Shown here: in pieces, positions 32,443 to 40,775 of the stretch
Layout: every line of letters begins with the position of its first letter
Position numbering within the stretch: the first letter of the stretch is position 1
Origin: Hallella multisaccharivorax DSM 17128
GTDB lineage: Bacteria > Bacteroidota > Bacteroidia > Bacteroidales > Bacteroidaceae
NCBI RefSeq assembly: GCF_000218235.1
Contig: NZ_GL945017.1
Span: forward strand, 808,040-872,039
Direction: 5' to 3'
DNA length: 64,000 bases
The notes under the pieces: generated by a model
Database searches by the model: none
Told to the model about the DNA's origin: nothing
Seen by the model: only the letters and a program-made list of their open reading frames with translations
Position numbers and translations under genes: made by a program

Positions 32443-32574
32443 TCTCTGTTATTATCGTGCGACAGTTGTCGCACGATCGTCAAGCAGTTGCCGCACAATC
32501 GTTCGACAGTTGTCGCACGATCGTCAAGCAATTGTCGAACGATGGCATTGCAATTGTCAGACAATTGTCAGAGA
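32443..32574. repeat. 22-bp dyad-chain array B
   Basis: Five units of exactly 22 bp (32465, 32487, 32509, 32531, 32553) plus a partial one before them. Dyads fall every 11 bp: GCGACAGTTGTCGC centred at 32465.5, ACGATCGT at 32476.5, GCAGTTGC at 32487.5, GACAGTTGTC at 32509.5, ACGATCGT at 32520.5, GCAATTGT at 32531.5 and 32553.5, ACAATTGT at 32564.5. The sequence is unrelated to arrays A1-A5. It lies in the 340-bp gap between two divergent genes; apart from this and the two promoter boxes I see nothing else there. Confidence 0.85.
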
Positions 32575-32603
32575 GTTTTTTTGCGTGTTTAGTACAAAAC
32601 GGT

Positions 32604-32611
32604 TAATTTTG
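32604..32611 (+). promoter_or_regulatory. -7 box of the gene at 32642
   Basis: TAATTTTG, 30 bp upstream of the start codon and just after array B. Confidence 0.5.
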
Positions 32612-32641
32612 CTTCTGTATTTACACATATAGTGAATAGCC

Positions 32642-33163
32642 ATGCGGAGGATCTTGATTTTTTTCCTGTTGTTGCTTCTTAGCGGCACCGTTCTCTCATT
32701 CTTTCTGTACAAGGCGGATGAGCGGAGCTTTCCCGAACAGTTGGAGGACGCTATGCCGTTTGCAGAGTTCCTGACTTATGTGAACCCCGACTATGGTTAT
32801 TCGCTTCTCTATCCTTCTTTCTTCACCAAGGAAGCGTTGTCTGACGGCAAGCCTGGACATGTACGCTTTGTCTACCGCAACAATACCAATCTCGTGCTGG
32901 AGGCTGAGGTAAAGCCTGACAACGCACAGAAGGGGAATGTTTATGAGTTGGTTGATTCGGGAATGATGGAGGGAATGGACGGTTATGAGTATTACCGGCA
33001 CTCTGTCCGCCGTGCGGGCCACTGGTACGTGCTCACACTCTATTATCCTACGGAATGCAAGCAGGGCGTGGCGAGAATTCTCTATCGTGTGAAGACCTGG
33101 CATCCGTTTTGTAGACTGAGAGGATGCTCTTCCCGTCTTACTATCGCTGCCTGTCGAGCATGA
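32642..33163 (+). CDS. hypothetical exported or membrane-anchored protein
   Basis: A 173-residue protein with an N-terminal hydrophobic segment (MRRILIFFLLLLLSGTVLSF) that is a signal peptide or anchor, followed by a soluble domain. YGYSLLYPSFF, VRFVYRNNTNLVLEAEVKP and YEYYRHSVRRAGHWYVLTLYYP suggest a beta-rich fold. I do not recognise a family. Its end overlaps the converging sulfatase-like gene by 23 bp, and the last dozen residues (Cys/Arg-rich) come from that overlap, so the gene may have been extended there. Confidence 0.6.
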   Translation: MRRILIFFLLLLLSGTVLSFFLYKADERSFPEQLEDAMPFAEFLTYVNPDYGYSLLYPSFFTKEALSDGKPGHVRFVYRNNTNLVLEAEVKPDNAQKGNVYELVDSGMMEGMDGYEYYRHSVRRAGHWYVLTLYYPTECKQGVARILYRVKTWHPFCRLRGCSSRLTIAACRA

Positions 33164-35084
33164 ACTGTGCCGTTTGCTCCATGCTGTAGACATAGCGGCG
33201 CAGGGGTTTGAAGGCGGGTGTGGAACGGCTTTCGCGGAGTTTCCAGCCCGGCAAGGCATCGTAGTAGAAAGCCTTGCCCATACGTGGGTTGTAGACGAAG
33301 CAGCGGGCCGTGTCGCGCGCCACAATCTGATTATCGGCCGAATAGAACACACGGTCACGGTGCCGCCGGAGCAGGTCTACGCCGAAGCCGTCGTAGGGGT
33401 AGTTCACTTTCATTAGTCCAAGCAGCGTCGGCATGACGTCGACTTGCTGGCCCAGTCCCGTGTATTTCATGGGGTGGATGCCTTTGCCGAAGATGATAAG
33501 CGGAATGTGGTTGTAGCTTACAGGCAGTTCGGCATCGCTCTGTCCAACCATCTTTCCGTGGTCGGCCTGAATAATGAAGATGGTGTTCTTGAACCATGGC
33601 TCCTTGGCGGCCTTATGCAGGAAGTCGCCGATGCACCAGTCAGCATATTCCACAATTTGCGTTTCGGGATCCTTCGTACGTGGCTTGAACCACGCCGGAA
33701 TGATATAGGGTGGGTGGTTGCTGATGGTGAGAATAGTTGCCATGAATGGCTTGCCACGCTGGGCTTTAGCATTGATTTTGTTGAGTGCGAAGCCGAACTC
33801 GAAGTGGTCGCTCACGCCAAAACTGTTGACCACAGCACTCTTGGGATAGTTCTCCTGCGAGTAAATGTCGTCGTAACCGTTGGTGGTGAAGAAGGCTTTC
33901 ATGTTGTCATACTGCGCCTCATGGGTCATGAAGAACATGTTTTCATAGCCCAGACCCTTCAGTACGGTGGGCAATCCCTGCCGGTGTGGCGTCACCGTGC
34001 CCTTCATGAGGTTGCGGAACATCAGGGCGGGGAAGCTGTAGAGCGTGGCCGTCATGCCGTGATTGGTGTGGATGCCCGCACTGTAGAAGTTGGTGAAAGC
34101 GAGTGAATGCTGATAGAGTGAGTCGAGTGTGGGGGTGAGTGGCAGTGGTTGTCCAAACTCGCGAAGCAGCGATGCCGACATCGACTCCATGAGGATGACG
34201 ATGACATTGGGCTTGCTGGTGGGCTCACGGTGCGTGGAATCATTGATGATGAAGCGGTGAAGCACCTGTGTGCTGTCCGCTTTCCCGCTGATACCAAGCC
34301 ATTGCCGGGTCTCGTCCACGGCCTCGTGTGCAGGCATGAGGTGCAGCTCCTTGTTCTCTGGCCGCATGTCATCGAGCACCGAGGTCAGCAGGTTGAAGGC
34401 GGGATTGATGCCCAACTGGTTGAGAAACGGGTCGTCACAATAGTACGCTTCGCTCACCTTGATGGGGTTATAACCCCGCCGCCCGCGGATACCGAAGATG
34501 CAGAGGGCGATGAGCGCAAGCGTCAAGACGGAGCGAAGGGCATAAGACACAGGGCGCCGGTCAGTGGGAAGACCTTTTAATGACTTGGCGTAGACACGCT
34601 CCATGCGGAGCAACGCCCAGATGAAAGCGGTTGTGAGCGCGATGTAGAGCGCGATGTAGAGCCAATAGCCCTTCTCTTCGACGAGCATGCCTGCTGTCGT
34701 GGCGGTGTAGCCGAACCATCCGAAGATACTGGAGTTGATGTTCTTGAAGAAATAGGCAAAGTAAGGTGTGTTGGCGGCTGAAGGCATGAAGGCGATGGCG
34801 TAGAAGACGGCCAGCCACAGCGTGACGCCTCGCCGGAACCAGTGGTGGCTCCATCCGGCGATGCCCGCAATGAGCACCACGGCGAGTGGTGCCACCATGA
34901 TGTAGCAGGCAATGACATTGTCGAACCACAGGCCGCGGATGAAAGCCCCTGCCGGACTGATGTCGGGGTGCGTGATCTGGCCGTGGAGAGCAATGAACTC
35001 CACCAGACGAAAGAGAGTGAAAACCAATAAAGCCGTGACATGGATGCCCAAAAGCCACAAGACCGACCTAAGAAAACGTTTCAT
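33141..35084 (-). CDS. LTA synthase-like sulfatase-family membrane phosphotransferase
   Basis: A 647-residue protein with five membrane segments in the first 200 or so residues and a C-terminal extracytoplasmic alkaline-phosphatase-fold domain. Domain landmarks are VIVILMESMSASLL (metal-binding Glu), AGIHTNHGMTATLYSFP (Thr nucleophile region), TISNHPPY and IIQADHGKMVG (metal-binding Asp-His). The family includes lipoteichoic acid synthases and phosphoethanolamine or phosphoglycerol transferases. In a Gram-negative host a transfer onto lipid A, glycans or lipids is more likely. The substrate is not readable. Confidence 0.85.
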   Translation of the reverse strand: MKRFLRSVLWLLGIHVTALLVFTLFRLVEFIALHGQITHPDISPAGAFIRGLWFDNVIACYIMVAPLAVVLIAGIAGWSHHWFRRGVTLWLAVFYAIAFMPSAANTPYFAYFFKNINSSIFGWFGYTATTAGMLVEEKGYWLYIALYIALTTAFIWALLRMERVYAKSLKGLPTDRRPVSYALRSVLTLALIALCIFGIRGRRGYNPIKVSEAYYCDDPFLNQLGINPAFNLLTSVLDDMRPENKELHLMPAHEAVDETRQWLGISGKADSTQVLHRFIINDSTHREPTSKPNVIVILMESMSASLLREFGQPLPLTPTLDSLYQHSLAFTNFYSAGIHTNHGMTATLYSFPALMFRNLMKGTVTPHRQGLPTVLKGLGYENMFFMTHEAQYDNMKAFFTTNGYDDIYSQENYPKSAVVNSFGVSDHFEFGFALNKINAKAQRGKPFMATILTISNHPPYIIPAWFKPRTKDPETQIVEYADWCIGDFLHKAAKEPWFKNTIFIIQADHGKMVGQSDAELPVSYNHIPLIIFGKGIHPMKYTGLGQQVDVMPTLLGLMKVNYPYDGFGVDLLRRHRDRVFYSADNQIVARDTARCFVYNPRMGKAFYYDALPGWKLRESRSTPAFKPLRRYVYSMEQTAQFMLDRQR

Positions 35085-35088
35085 GTTA

Positions 35089-35096
35089 CAAAATTA
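35089..35096 (-). promoter_or_regulatory. -7 box of the sulfatase-like gene (leaderless layout)
   Basis: TAATTTTG on the minus strand ends four bases before the ATG at 35084, so the transcript would start at the start codon. Confidence 0.4.
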
Positions 35097-35141
35097 ATAC
35101 ATATCTCTGGTGATAGGTAATGTTATTCGATAAAAAAGCGG

Positions 35142-35149
35142 TAAATTTG
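35142..35149 (+). promoter_or_regulatory. -7 box of the GT39 gene
   Basis: TAAATTTG, 47 bp upstream of the chosen start at 35197. Confidence 0.5.
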
Positions 35150-35196
35150 CGGAATAATTCATTTTGTGAGCCTTTCCCTGCCTTTTGGAGAATGAT

Positions 35197-37005
35197 ATGG
35201 GAAAAGAAATTGAACAAAGGAAGATGGACAAGAGATATCGTTTTGTATTCTGGTCGGTGGTGGTAGTCTCTGCCGTGGTGCTGTTACCATTTCTCGGTAA
35301 CACTGATTTTACGACCAAAGGCGAGCCCCGTGAGGCCGTTGTGGCCTTGTCGATGCTGAACCAACATAATTGGATCCTACCGGTCAACAATGGTTTCGAC
35401 ATTCCTTACAAGCCACCATTCTTCCAATGGTGCATCGCCGTTTTCTCAATGCTGGCAGGGCATGTCAGCGAGTTTACGTCGCGTCTGCCATCTGCTCTTG
35501 CCCTTATCATTATGTTAGGAGCGGGCGCCGTGTTCTTTGCCAAGCGCAAAGGCCGTGATCTGAGTTTCCTTGCCGCTATGCTCATGCTTACGGCTTTCGA
35601 AGTGCACAGGGCGGGTACCAACTGTCGTGTCGACATGGTGCTGACGATGTTTGTGGTCTGTTCGCTCTATGCGATGTACATTTGGTGGGAGAAAGGCTGT
35701 CGCTATCTGCCGTGGCTGGCTGTTCTCTGTATGAGTGGTGGCACGTTGACTAAAGGTCCGGTGGGCATCGTTCTGCCTTGCTTCGTGATGTTTATCTTTA
35801 TGCTTTTCATGGCGTGGCAACAAGAGAAGCTCGGCGTGGCTGTCGTATGGAGAACGGTTTACAAGCTGTTTTTCTCTGCCTTGCTTGCTGTCGTGTTGCC
35901 CGCTCTGTGGTATTGGGCGGCTTATCGTCAGGGCGGCGACCAGTTCCTTGCACTTGTCATGGACGAGAATGTAGGGCGTTTTTTGGGGAAGATGAAGGAG
36001 GTCACTCACGACAATCCCTGGTACTACAACCTCACGATGCTGTTTTCCGGCTGGCTTCCCTGGACGTTGCCGATGGTCGTGTCTCTCTTCTTCCTGCCTT
36101 GGAAGCGGTATGTTGGTCTGTTGAAGGCTCAAGCAGACGGGCTCTCTCTTTGGAGCCGCATGGTGGCGGGCTTACGGAAGGCTGATGCCATTCAGGTCTT
36201 CACCTGGCTTTCGTTTCTGCTCATTCTTTTCTTCTATTGTATTCCCAAGAGCAAGCGTGGGGTCTATCTCCTGCCGTGTTATCCATTTATGGCTATGCTG
36301 ATGATGGAGTATGCTTCCTGGTTTGTGAAGCATTCGCTGTTCCCCATCCGTTTCTATATCGGCATTCTGTCATTGACGGCTGTTGTACTGACGGCAGTCT
36401 TGGTCGTGGTGAGAGCCGGCATGGTGGGCGACAGCCTCTTCCACGGCAAGCATGCTTGGGAGAATGCGCAGATACTTCATGCCCTGTCAGATGGAGCAAT
36501 GGGCTTTGGCGACATTGTCCTCTCACTGTTGCCGCTGTTGGCTGCCTGCCTTGGATTGATGGTGCTGCTTCATCGTCGTGTAGGTTTCATTACGAGTCGG
36601 CCGGTTCTTATCTCCACAGTGATGACCCTGCTCGTCTTTATGGCTTTTGATGGCTATTATAAACCTACAGCGATGAATTGTAAAAGTCTGCGTCCACTCG
36701 CTTTGCAGGTGGGGCGTGTGGCCAAAGACGAACCGATATATGCGCTCACCGAAATCAGCCATCCCAAAGTAGGCGATGATGCCTTGCGCTTCTATGGCAT
36801 CGATTTTTATTTGGGCGACCGTCTCCGGCAGTTCAGTGTTGACCGGCCAAAACATGGCATTGTCGTTGTGCCTGCGCAAAAGAAAGCCTTGCTTAGCGAT
36901 TCTTTCTGCAAGAATTATCTGTTTACAGAACAAATGCGGACACCGCATCGCGCCTCCACTTTCAAAGATACGGTCTATGTCTACCGCTTCCGATTGAAGG
37001 AATAA
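35197..37005 (+). CDS. GT39/ArnT-like membrane glycosyltransferase
   Basis: A 602-residue protein with about 12 membrane helices and a soluble C-terminal end. Near the N-terminus TTKGEPREAVVALSML carries the Asp/Glu pattern of GT-C enzymes (DE/GEPR), and the PYKPPFFQWCIA motif is typical of the ArnT/PMT group. A later LTKGPVG loop also fits. Such enzymes move a sugar from a polyprenyl-phosphate donor to lipid A, a glycan or protein on the periplasmic side. ATG at 35197 is chosen because GGAG lies seven bases upstream; TTG at 35185 and ATG at 35224 are alternatives. Confidence 0.85.
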   Translation: MGKEIEQRKMDKRYRFVFWSVVVVSAVVLLPFLGNTDFTTKGEPREAVVALSMLNQHNWILPVNNGFDIPYKPPFFQWCIAVFSMLAGHVSEFTSRLPSALALIIMLGAGAVFFAKRKGRDLSFLAAMLMLTAFEVHRAGTNCRVDMVLTMFVVCSLYAMYIWWEKGCRYLPWLAVLCMSGGTLTKGPVGIVLPCFVMFIFMLFMAWQQEKLGVAVVWRTVYKLFFSALLAVVLPALWYWAAYRQGGDQFLALVMDENVGRFLGKMKEVTHDNPWYYNLTMLFSGWLPWTLPMVVSLFFLPWKRYVGLLKAQADGLSLWSRMVAGLRKADAIQVFTWLSFLLILFFYCIPKSKRGVYLLPCYPFMAMLMMEYASWFVKHSLFPIRFYIGILSLTAVVLTAVLVVVRAGMVGDSLFHGKHAWENAQILHALSDGAMGFGDIVLSLLPLLAACLGLMVLLHRRVGFITSRPVLISTVMTLLVFMAFDGYYKPTAMNCKSLRPLALQVGRVAKDEPIYALTEISHPKVGDDALRFYGIDFYLGDRLRQFSVDRPKHGIVVVPAQKKALLSDSFCKNYLFTEQMRTPHRASTFKDTVYVYRFRLKE

Positions 37006-37032
37006 GACAGTGAGAAGCTGTCCTTTCCACCT

Positions 37033-37239
37033 TTAGTCGTCCCAAAGAGATACAGCACCGGATATCGTCTCCAGCTCCTCAACATCGCCGAACGGCTTGG
37101 CTAACTGTTCTTCTTCAACCTTATGGTAAGTCTGAAAAGTGATCGTGGGTGCATCCCTTGATGCTGCTAAAAGGCGGTTATCGTCTTGACAGATATGTAT
37201 CTTTATGCGTGGAGTGATGTATTTCAGCTTATTTTCCAT
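37033..37239 (-). CDS. small Bacteroidales protein of the YxxP...LAAS kind
   Basis: A 68-residue protein, MENKLKYITPRIKIHICQDD followed by NRLLAASRDAP and an acidic C-terminal half. The opening (basic, Tyr-x-x-Pro, amphipathic stretch, then LLAAS) is a pattern I recall from many short Prevotella/Bacteroides proteins that lie next to genes for surface proteins. No function is known. The LAAS|RDAP point resembles a leader/core border, which is speculation. It lies 41 bp downstream of a truncated surface-protein gene. Confidence 0.5.
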   Translation of the reverse strand: MENKLKYITPRIKIHICQDDNRLLAASRDAPTITFQTYHKVEEEQLAKPFGDVEELETISGAVSLWDD

Positions 37240-37280
37240 CTCTGCAGGTTTTATTAAAAGGATCTTTGGTAGTTTTGAAC

Positions 37281-38477
37281 TTATTTCTTTAGCAGTTTTT
37301 CCCCGTCTTTAATTATGATACCTTTGAATGTGCGCGATGCCAGACGGCCGTCAAGTGTATAGCATGGACTGTCATTGTCGCCTGCCATCCGTCGTATCCA
37401 TGTGGTAGTGTTGGCTTTGTCAAACAGGTAGAAAGGCTTTGCTGTTGCCTGTTTTCCGTCGGTTGCCGGTAGGGCGAGATAGGCTTTGTGGGCTCCATTT
37501 GTAAACTGTGCGCCATTATCCGCGCCCCAGAAGAACCCCACGTTGTCTCCATCCCTTGAAAGCAGATAATAGGTATCGCTGGCGTTGCCTTGTATCAGCG
37601 TCGTGGTGTCGCTGCCTTTGAGTTGATTGTTGGGATCGCTGACACCTGTCTCGGCCGACCGCGCCAAGTTGTATGTGCCCTGTACGGCTTTCAGTACCAC
37701 GGCGGTGGCCTTGGGTAATGTCTCGCCGCTGTTGTAGGTTTGGCTCGGCACTATTTCATTGTTTTGAATTTTCATGGTGTATGCGGTGACACCTTCCGGC
37801 ACCTTTAGCGTGCGGTCACTATAATATAATGTAGCGTATCCTGTGTTTCCAATCGTCACAACGTCCTCGGAGACAAGCGAAATCTCATCAAGGAAGAAGT
37901 AACTGCCAGAGAATTCAACCTTGTCTATGGGCTGTTCGCTGGTAAGAGGAATAGAAAAAGAGCTCCATTTGCCTTGTTCAGGTGTGAATATTTGTGATTT
38001 CAGAGTACTGCCATTTGATAAATATGCCTTGGCAGTGACCTGTGCTTTATAGTCAGGATCGAGGCTTGGTGCTAACATGAAATTGAGCCGACAATTCTTC
38101 AGTCCCAATTGAGACAGGGCTTTGACTGTATAATTATCAACGACACAAATACATTGGTAGCCTTCCCAAAAACGGCCTTGTTGGTCCGAATTAATATCCG
38201 GCATGTAAAAGGGTAATGCAAAATCGACATTGCCTCCACACGACAGATATTTTTCAAAACCTTGGTAGTAGACTTCGTTTTCAGGTGCTTTCCGATTGAC
38301 CGTTAACTTATATGATACCTGTTGATAGGCATAGTTGTCGTCGCCTTGAAAGATAGCAAATATTTGAGTAGAGCCGACATGTTTAATTATTTTATTTTTA
38401 CGGCTTTTGATTAATATTTGTTTCACATGGCGCTGCTCTTTCATCGGCTGTTGTAAAAGGAAAAAAGGCAAAGCCAC
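37281..38477 (-). pseudogene. surface protein gene lacking its 5' part
   Basis: The 398-codon frame has no signal peptide. It opens with a non-matching stretch (MALPFFLLQQPMKEQ) and then enters what looks like the last strands of an Ig-like domain (STQIFAIFQGDDNYAYQQVS). A carbohydrate-binding-like domain follows (YYQGFEKYLSCGGNVDFALP onward), and the C-terminus has the Prevotella-type end YTLDGRLASRTFKGIIIKDG. The N-terminal part of a larger secreted protein therefore appears to be missing. The break lies close to the 3' side of tRNA-Arg. Confidence 0.6.
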
Positions 38478-38512
38478 AATGAAGTAGTTTTGCCCTATAG
38501 CTGATGATGTAG

Positions 38513-38584
38513 TACTCCGACTGGGAATCGAACCCAGATCAAAGGTTTAGGAAACCTCCGTTCTATCCATTGAACTATCAGAGC
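38513..38584 (-). tRNA. tRNA-Arg (anticodon CCT)
   Basis: A 72-base cloverleaf on the minus strand. The acceptor GCTCTGA/TCGGAGT, D-arm GTTC..GAAC, anticodon stem GAGGT/ACCTT with loop TTCCTAA (anticodon CCT), a 4-base variable loop and T-arm CTGGG-TTCGATT-CCCAG are all seen. The discriminator is A, and CCA is not encoded. Confidence 0.95.
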
Positions 38585-38588
38585 CCAT

Positions 38589-38622
38589 CAACGAAATAGC
38601 ATGGTCGCATGCTATTTCGTTG
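38589..38622. other. perfect 15-bp inverted repeat between tRNA promoter and tRNA
   Basis: CAACGAAATAGCATG, loop GTCG, then CATGCTATTTCGTTG. It starts four bases upstream of the tRNA 5' end and fills the predicted leader of the precursor. Confidence 0.85.
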
Positions 38623-38655
38623 CAAAGGTAAGGATAATTATTTGAAAAGTGCAAA
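38623..38655 (-). promoter_or_regulatory. tRNA-Arg promoter
   Basis: On the minus strand: -33 TTTG (38652-38655), 21-bp spacer and -7 box TACCTTTG (38623-38630). Confidence 0.6.
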
Positions 38656-38723
38656 GGAGCGACGAATTTTTTGCAGTGTACCCTGCGGTAGTGCCCGCCA
38701 CATTGGGCGGCCACTGCACTGCA

Positions 38724-39581
38724 CTATTTATCGTTGACTTTCGCGCCGATTTTCTTCATCCATTTGCCTCCTATCATGCAGGCTATGCCCACAATGATGA
38801 TGGGAATGGAGAGGATTTGCCCCATGTCGAGCGGCATGCCGGCCTCGAAAGGCTCTTGTATATCCTTGACAAACTCGATGAAGAAACGTGCCGTGAACAC
38901 CAGCGTGAGACACAATCCCACGAAAAATCCACTGCCTACTTTCTCGGGATGCTTCTTATAAAGTGCATAGATGAGAAGGAAGAAGCACGCGTAGGCGATG
39001 GCTTCGTAGAGCTGACCGGGGTGGCGCGGGTACTTATCCACCTTCTCAAAGATAAAGGCCCAGGGCACATCGGTGACCTTACCGATGATCTCCGAGTTCA
39101 TAAGGTTACCCAGTCGGATAAAGGTTGCCGTGACGCATGAGCAGATACCCATGTTGTCGAACACCGTCCACACATTGACTTTATTACGGTAGGAGTAAAT
39201 AAAGATGGCAATAATCATGCCGATAACGCCGCCGTGTGAGGCCAGACCCTCATATCCAGTATACTTCCATGAGCCGTCGGCCATGAAGTGAATGGGCAAA
39301 AACATCTCCACAATATGCTTTCCCGAGGAGAGAAAATAGTCGGGTTGATAGAAAAGGCAGTGACCAAGGCGAGCGCCGATGAGCACACTGACGAAGATGT
39401 ATATGAAAAGTGGGTCAAACTTTTCGTCAGGAATCTTCTCATCCTTATAGAGCTTAGCCATGAGTATCGTGCCGAGCAGCAGGCCCGCGAGCCAGCACAT
39501 GGCATACCAGCGCACGCCGAAAGAGCCAATGTGGAAGATGACTTCCGATGGGTTCCAAACGATATAGAGCAAGTTCATCAT
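38724..39581 (-). CDS. lgt: prolipoprotein diacylglyceryl transferase
   Basis: A 285-residue inner-membrane enzyme that moves a diacylglyceryl group from phosphatidylglycerol to the lipobox cysteine of prolipoproteins. About seven membrane segments are present. Family marks are GVRWYAM near the N-terminus, SHGGVIGM with the HGG at residues 116-118, RLGNLMNSEIIG and HPGQLYEA. The length is normal. It follows ychF by 11 bp. Several lipoproteins in this window would be its substrates. Confidence 0.96.
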   Translation of the reverse strand: MMNLLYIVWNPSEVIFHIGSFGVRWYAMCWLAGLLLGTILMAKLYKDEKIPDEKFDPLFIYIFVSVLIGARLGHCLFYQPDYFLSSGKHIVEMFLPIHFMADGSWKYTGYEGLASHGGVIGMIIAIFIYSYRNKVNVWTVFDNMGICSCVTATFIRLGNLMNSEIIGKVTDVPWAFIFEKVDKYPRHPGQLYEAIAYACFFLLIYALYKKHPEKVGSGFFVGLCLTLVFTARFFIEFVKDIQEPFEAGMPLDMGQILSIPIIIVGIACMIGGKWMKKIGAKVNDK

Positions 39582-39592
39582 GTTATGAAAGA

Positions 39593-40696
39593 TTAAACGT
39601 TAAAGCGGAAGTGCATGATGTCGCCGTCCTGCACCTCATAATCTTTGCCTTCGATATAGAGCTTTCCGGCCTCTTTCACGGCAGTCTCAGAACCATACTG
39701 GATATAGTCGTCGTACTTGATGACCTCGGCACGGATGAATCCTTTCTCAAAGTCGGTGTGGATGACACCGGCGCACTGCGGTGCCTTCCAGCCCTTGTGG
39801 AAGGTCCAAGCCTTGACTTCCATTTCTCCGGCGGTGATGAATGTCTGCAGGTTGAGCAGATGATAGGCTTTCTTGATGAGTCGGTTGACGCCACTCTCCT
39901 CCAGTCCGAGGTCGTCGAGGAACAGCTTCTTCTCTTCATAGGTGTCGAGAGAGGCAATGTCTTCCTCCGTCTTTGCGGCGATGACCATAGCCTCGGCACC
40001 CTCTCCTGCGGCGATGTCCTCCACTATTTTGCTGTATTTGTTGCCGGTTTTTGCACAGGCCTCGTCTACATTGCAGACGTAGAGCACGGGCTTGGTGGTG
40101 AGCAGGAAGAGGTCGCGTGCGGCCTTCTGCTCCTCTTTGGAGTCGAAGGTCACCGTGCGCGCATTCTCTCCGCGGTCGAGGACCTCTTTGTAAGCGTGGA
40201 GCACGTCGACGAGAACCTTGGCATCCTTGTTGCCGGTGGCCGCCACTTTCTCCTGTTTAGCCAGCTGTCCCTCGATGGTCTCGAGGTCTTTGAGCTGTAG
40301 CTCGGTGTCGATGATGTCCTTGTCGGCCGTGGGGTCCACGGGAGTACCGCCCTCACGCACCACGTTGTCGTCGTCGAAGCAGCGTATGACGTGGATGATG
40401 GCATCGCACTCACGGATGTTTCCGAGAAACTTGTTGCCGAGCCCTTCACCCTTCGAGGCACCTTTCACCAGTCCGGCAATGTCGACGATCTCGCACGTTG
40501 CCGGCACAATGCGCCCCGGATGCACAATCTCAGCGAGTTTGGTCAGGCGCTCGTCGGGCACGGTGATCACGCCGAGGTTGGGCTCTATCGTACAGAATGG
40601 GAAGTTGGCTGCCTGTGCCTTGGCGCTTGACAGGCAGTTGAAAAGCGTGGATTTGCCCACATTGGGCAATCCCACGATACCACATTTTAATGCCAT
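39593..40696 (-). CDS. ychF: redox-regulated ATPase YchF
   Basis: A 367-residue Obg-family P-loop protein that prefers ATP over GTP and binds ribosomes. The P-loop GLPNVGKST is at residues 8-16, the DxxG element is VDIAGLVKGASKGEGLGNKF, and the C-terminal TGS domain ends EVQDGDIMHFRFNV. The NxxE-type specificity element (YVCNVDEACAK) agrees with YchF. It has its own promoter at 40741 and precedes lgt by 11 bp. Confidence 0.97.
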   Translation of the reverse strand: MALKCGIVGLPNVGKSTLFNCLSSAKAQAANFPFCTIEPNLGVITVPDERLTKLAEIVHPGRIVPATCEIVDIAGLVKGASKGEGLGNKFLGNIRECDAIIHVIRCFDDDNVVREGGTPVDPTADKDIIDTELQLKDLETIEGQLAKQEKVAATGNKDAKVLVDVLHAYKEVLDRGENARTVTFDSKEEQKAARDLFLLTTKPVLYVCNVDEACAKTGNKYSKIVEDIAAGEGAEAMVIAAKTEEDIASLDTYEEKKLFLDDLGLEESGVNRLIKKAYHLLNLQTFITAGEMEVKAWTFHKGWKAPQCAGVIHTDFEKGFIRAEVIKYDDYIQYGSETAVKEAGKLYIEGKDYEVQDGDIMHFRFNV

Positions 40697-40740
40697 ATCT
40701 TCTATATAAACGTTTATATTCTATTACTCGTTTGCAGCTG

Positions 40741-40748
40741 CAAAATTA
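40741..40748 (-). promoter_or_regulatory. -7 box of ychF-lgt
   Basis: TAATTTTG on the minus strand, 44 bp upstream of the ychF start. Confidence 0.5.
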
Positions 40749-40775
40749 CTGAATAAATGGGATATAACGTATTTT

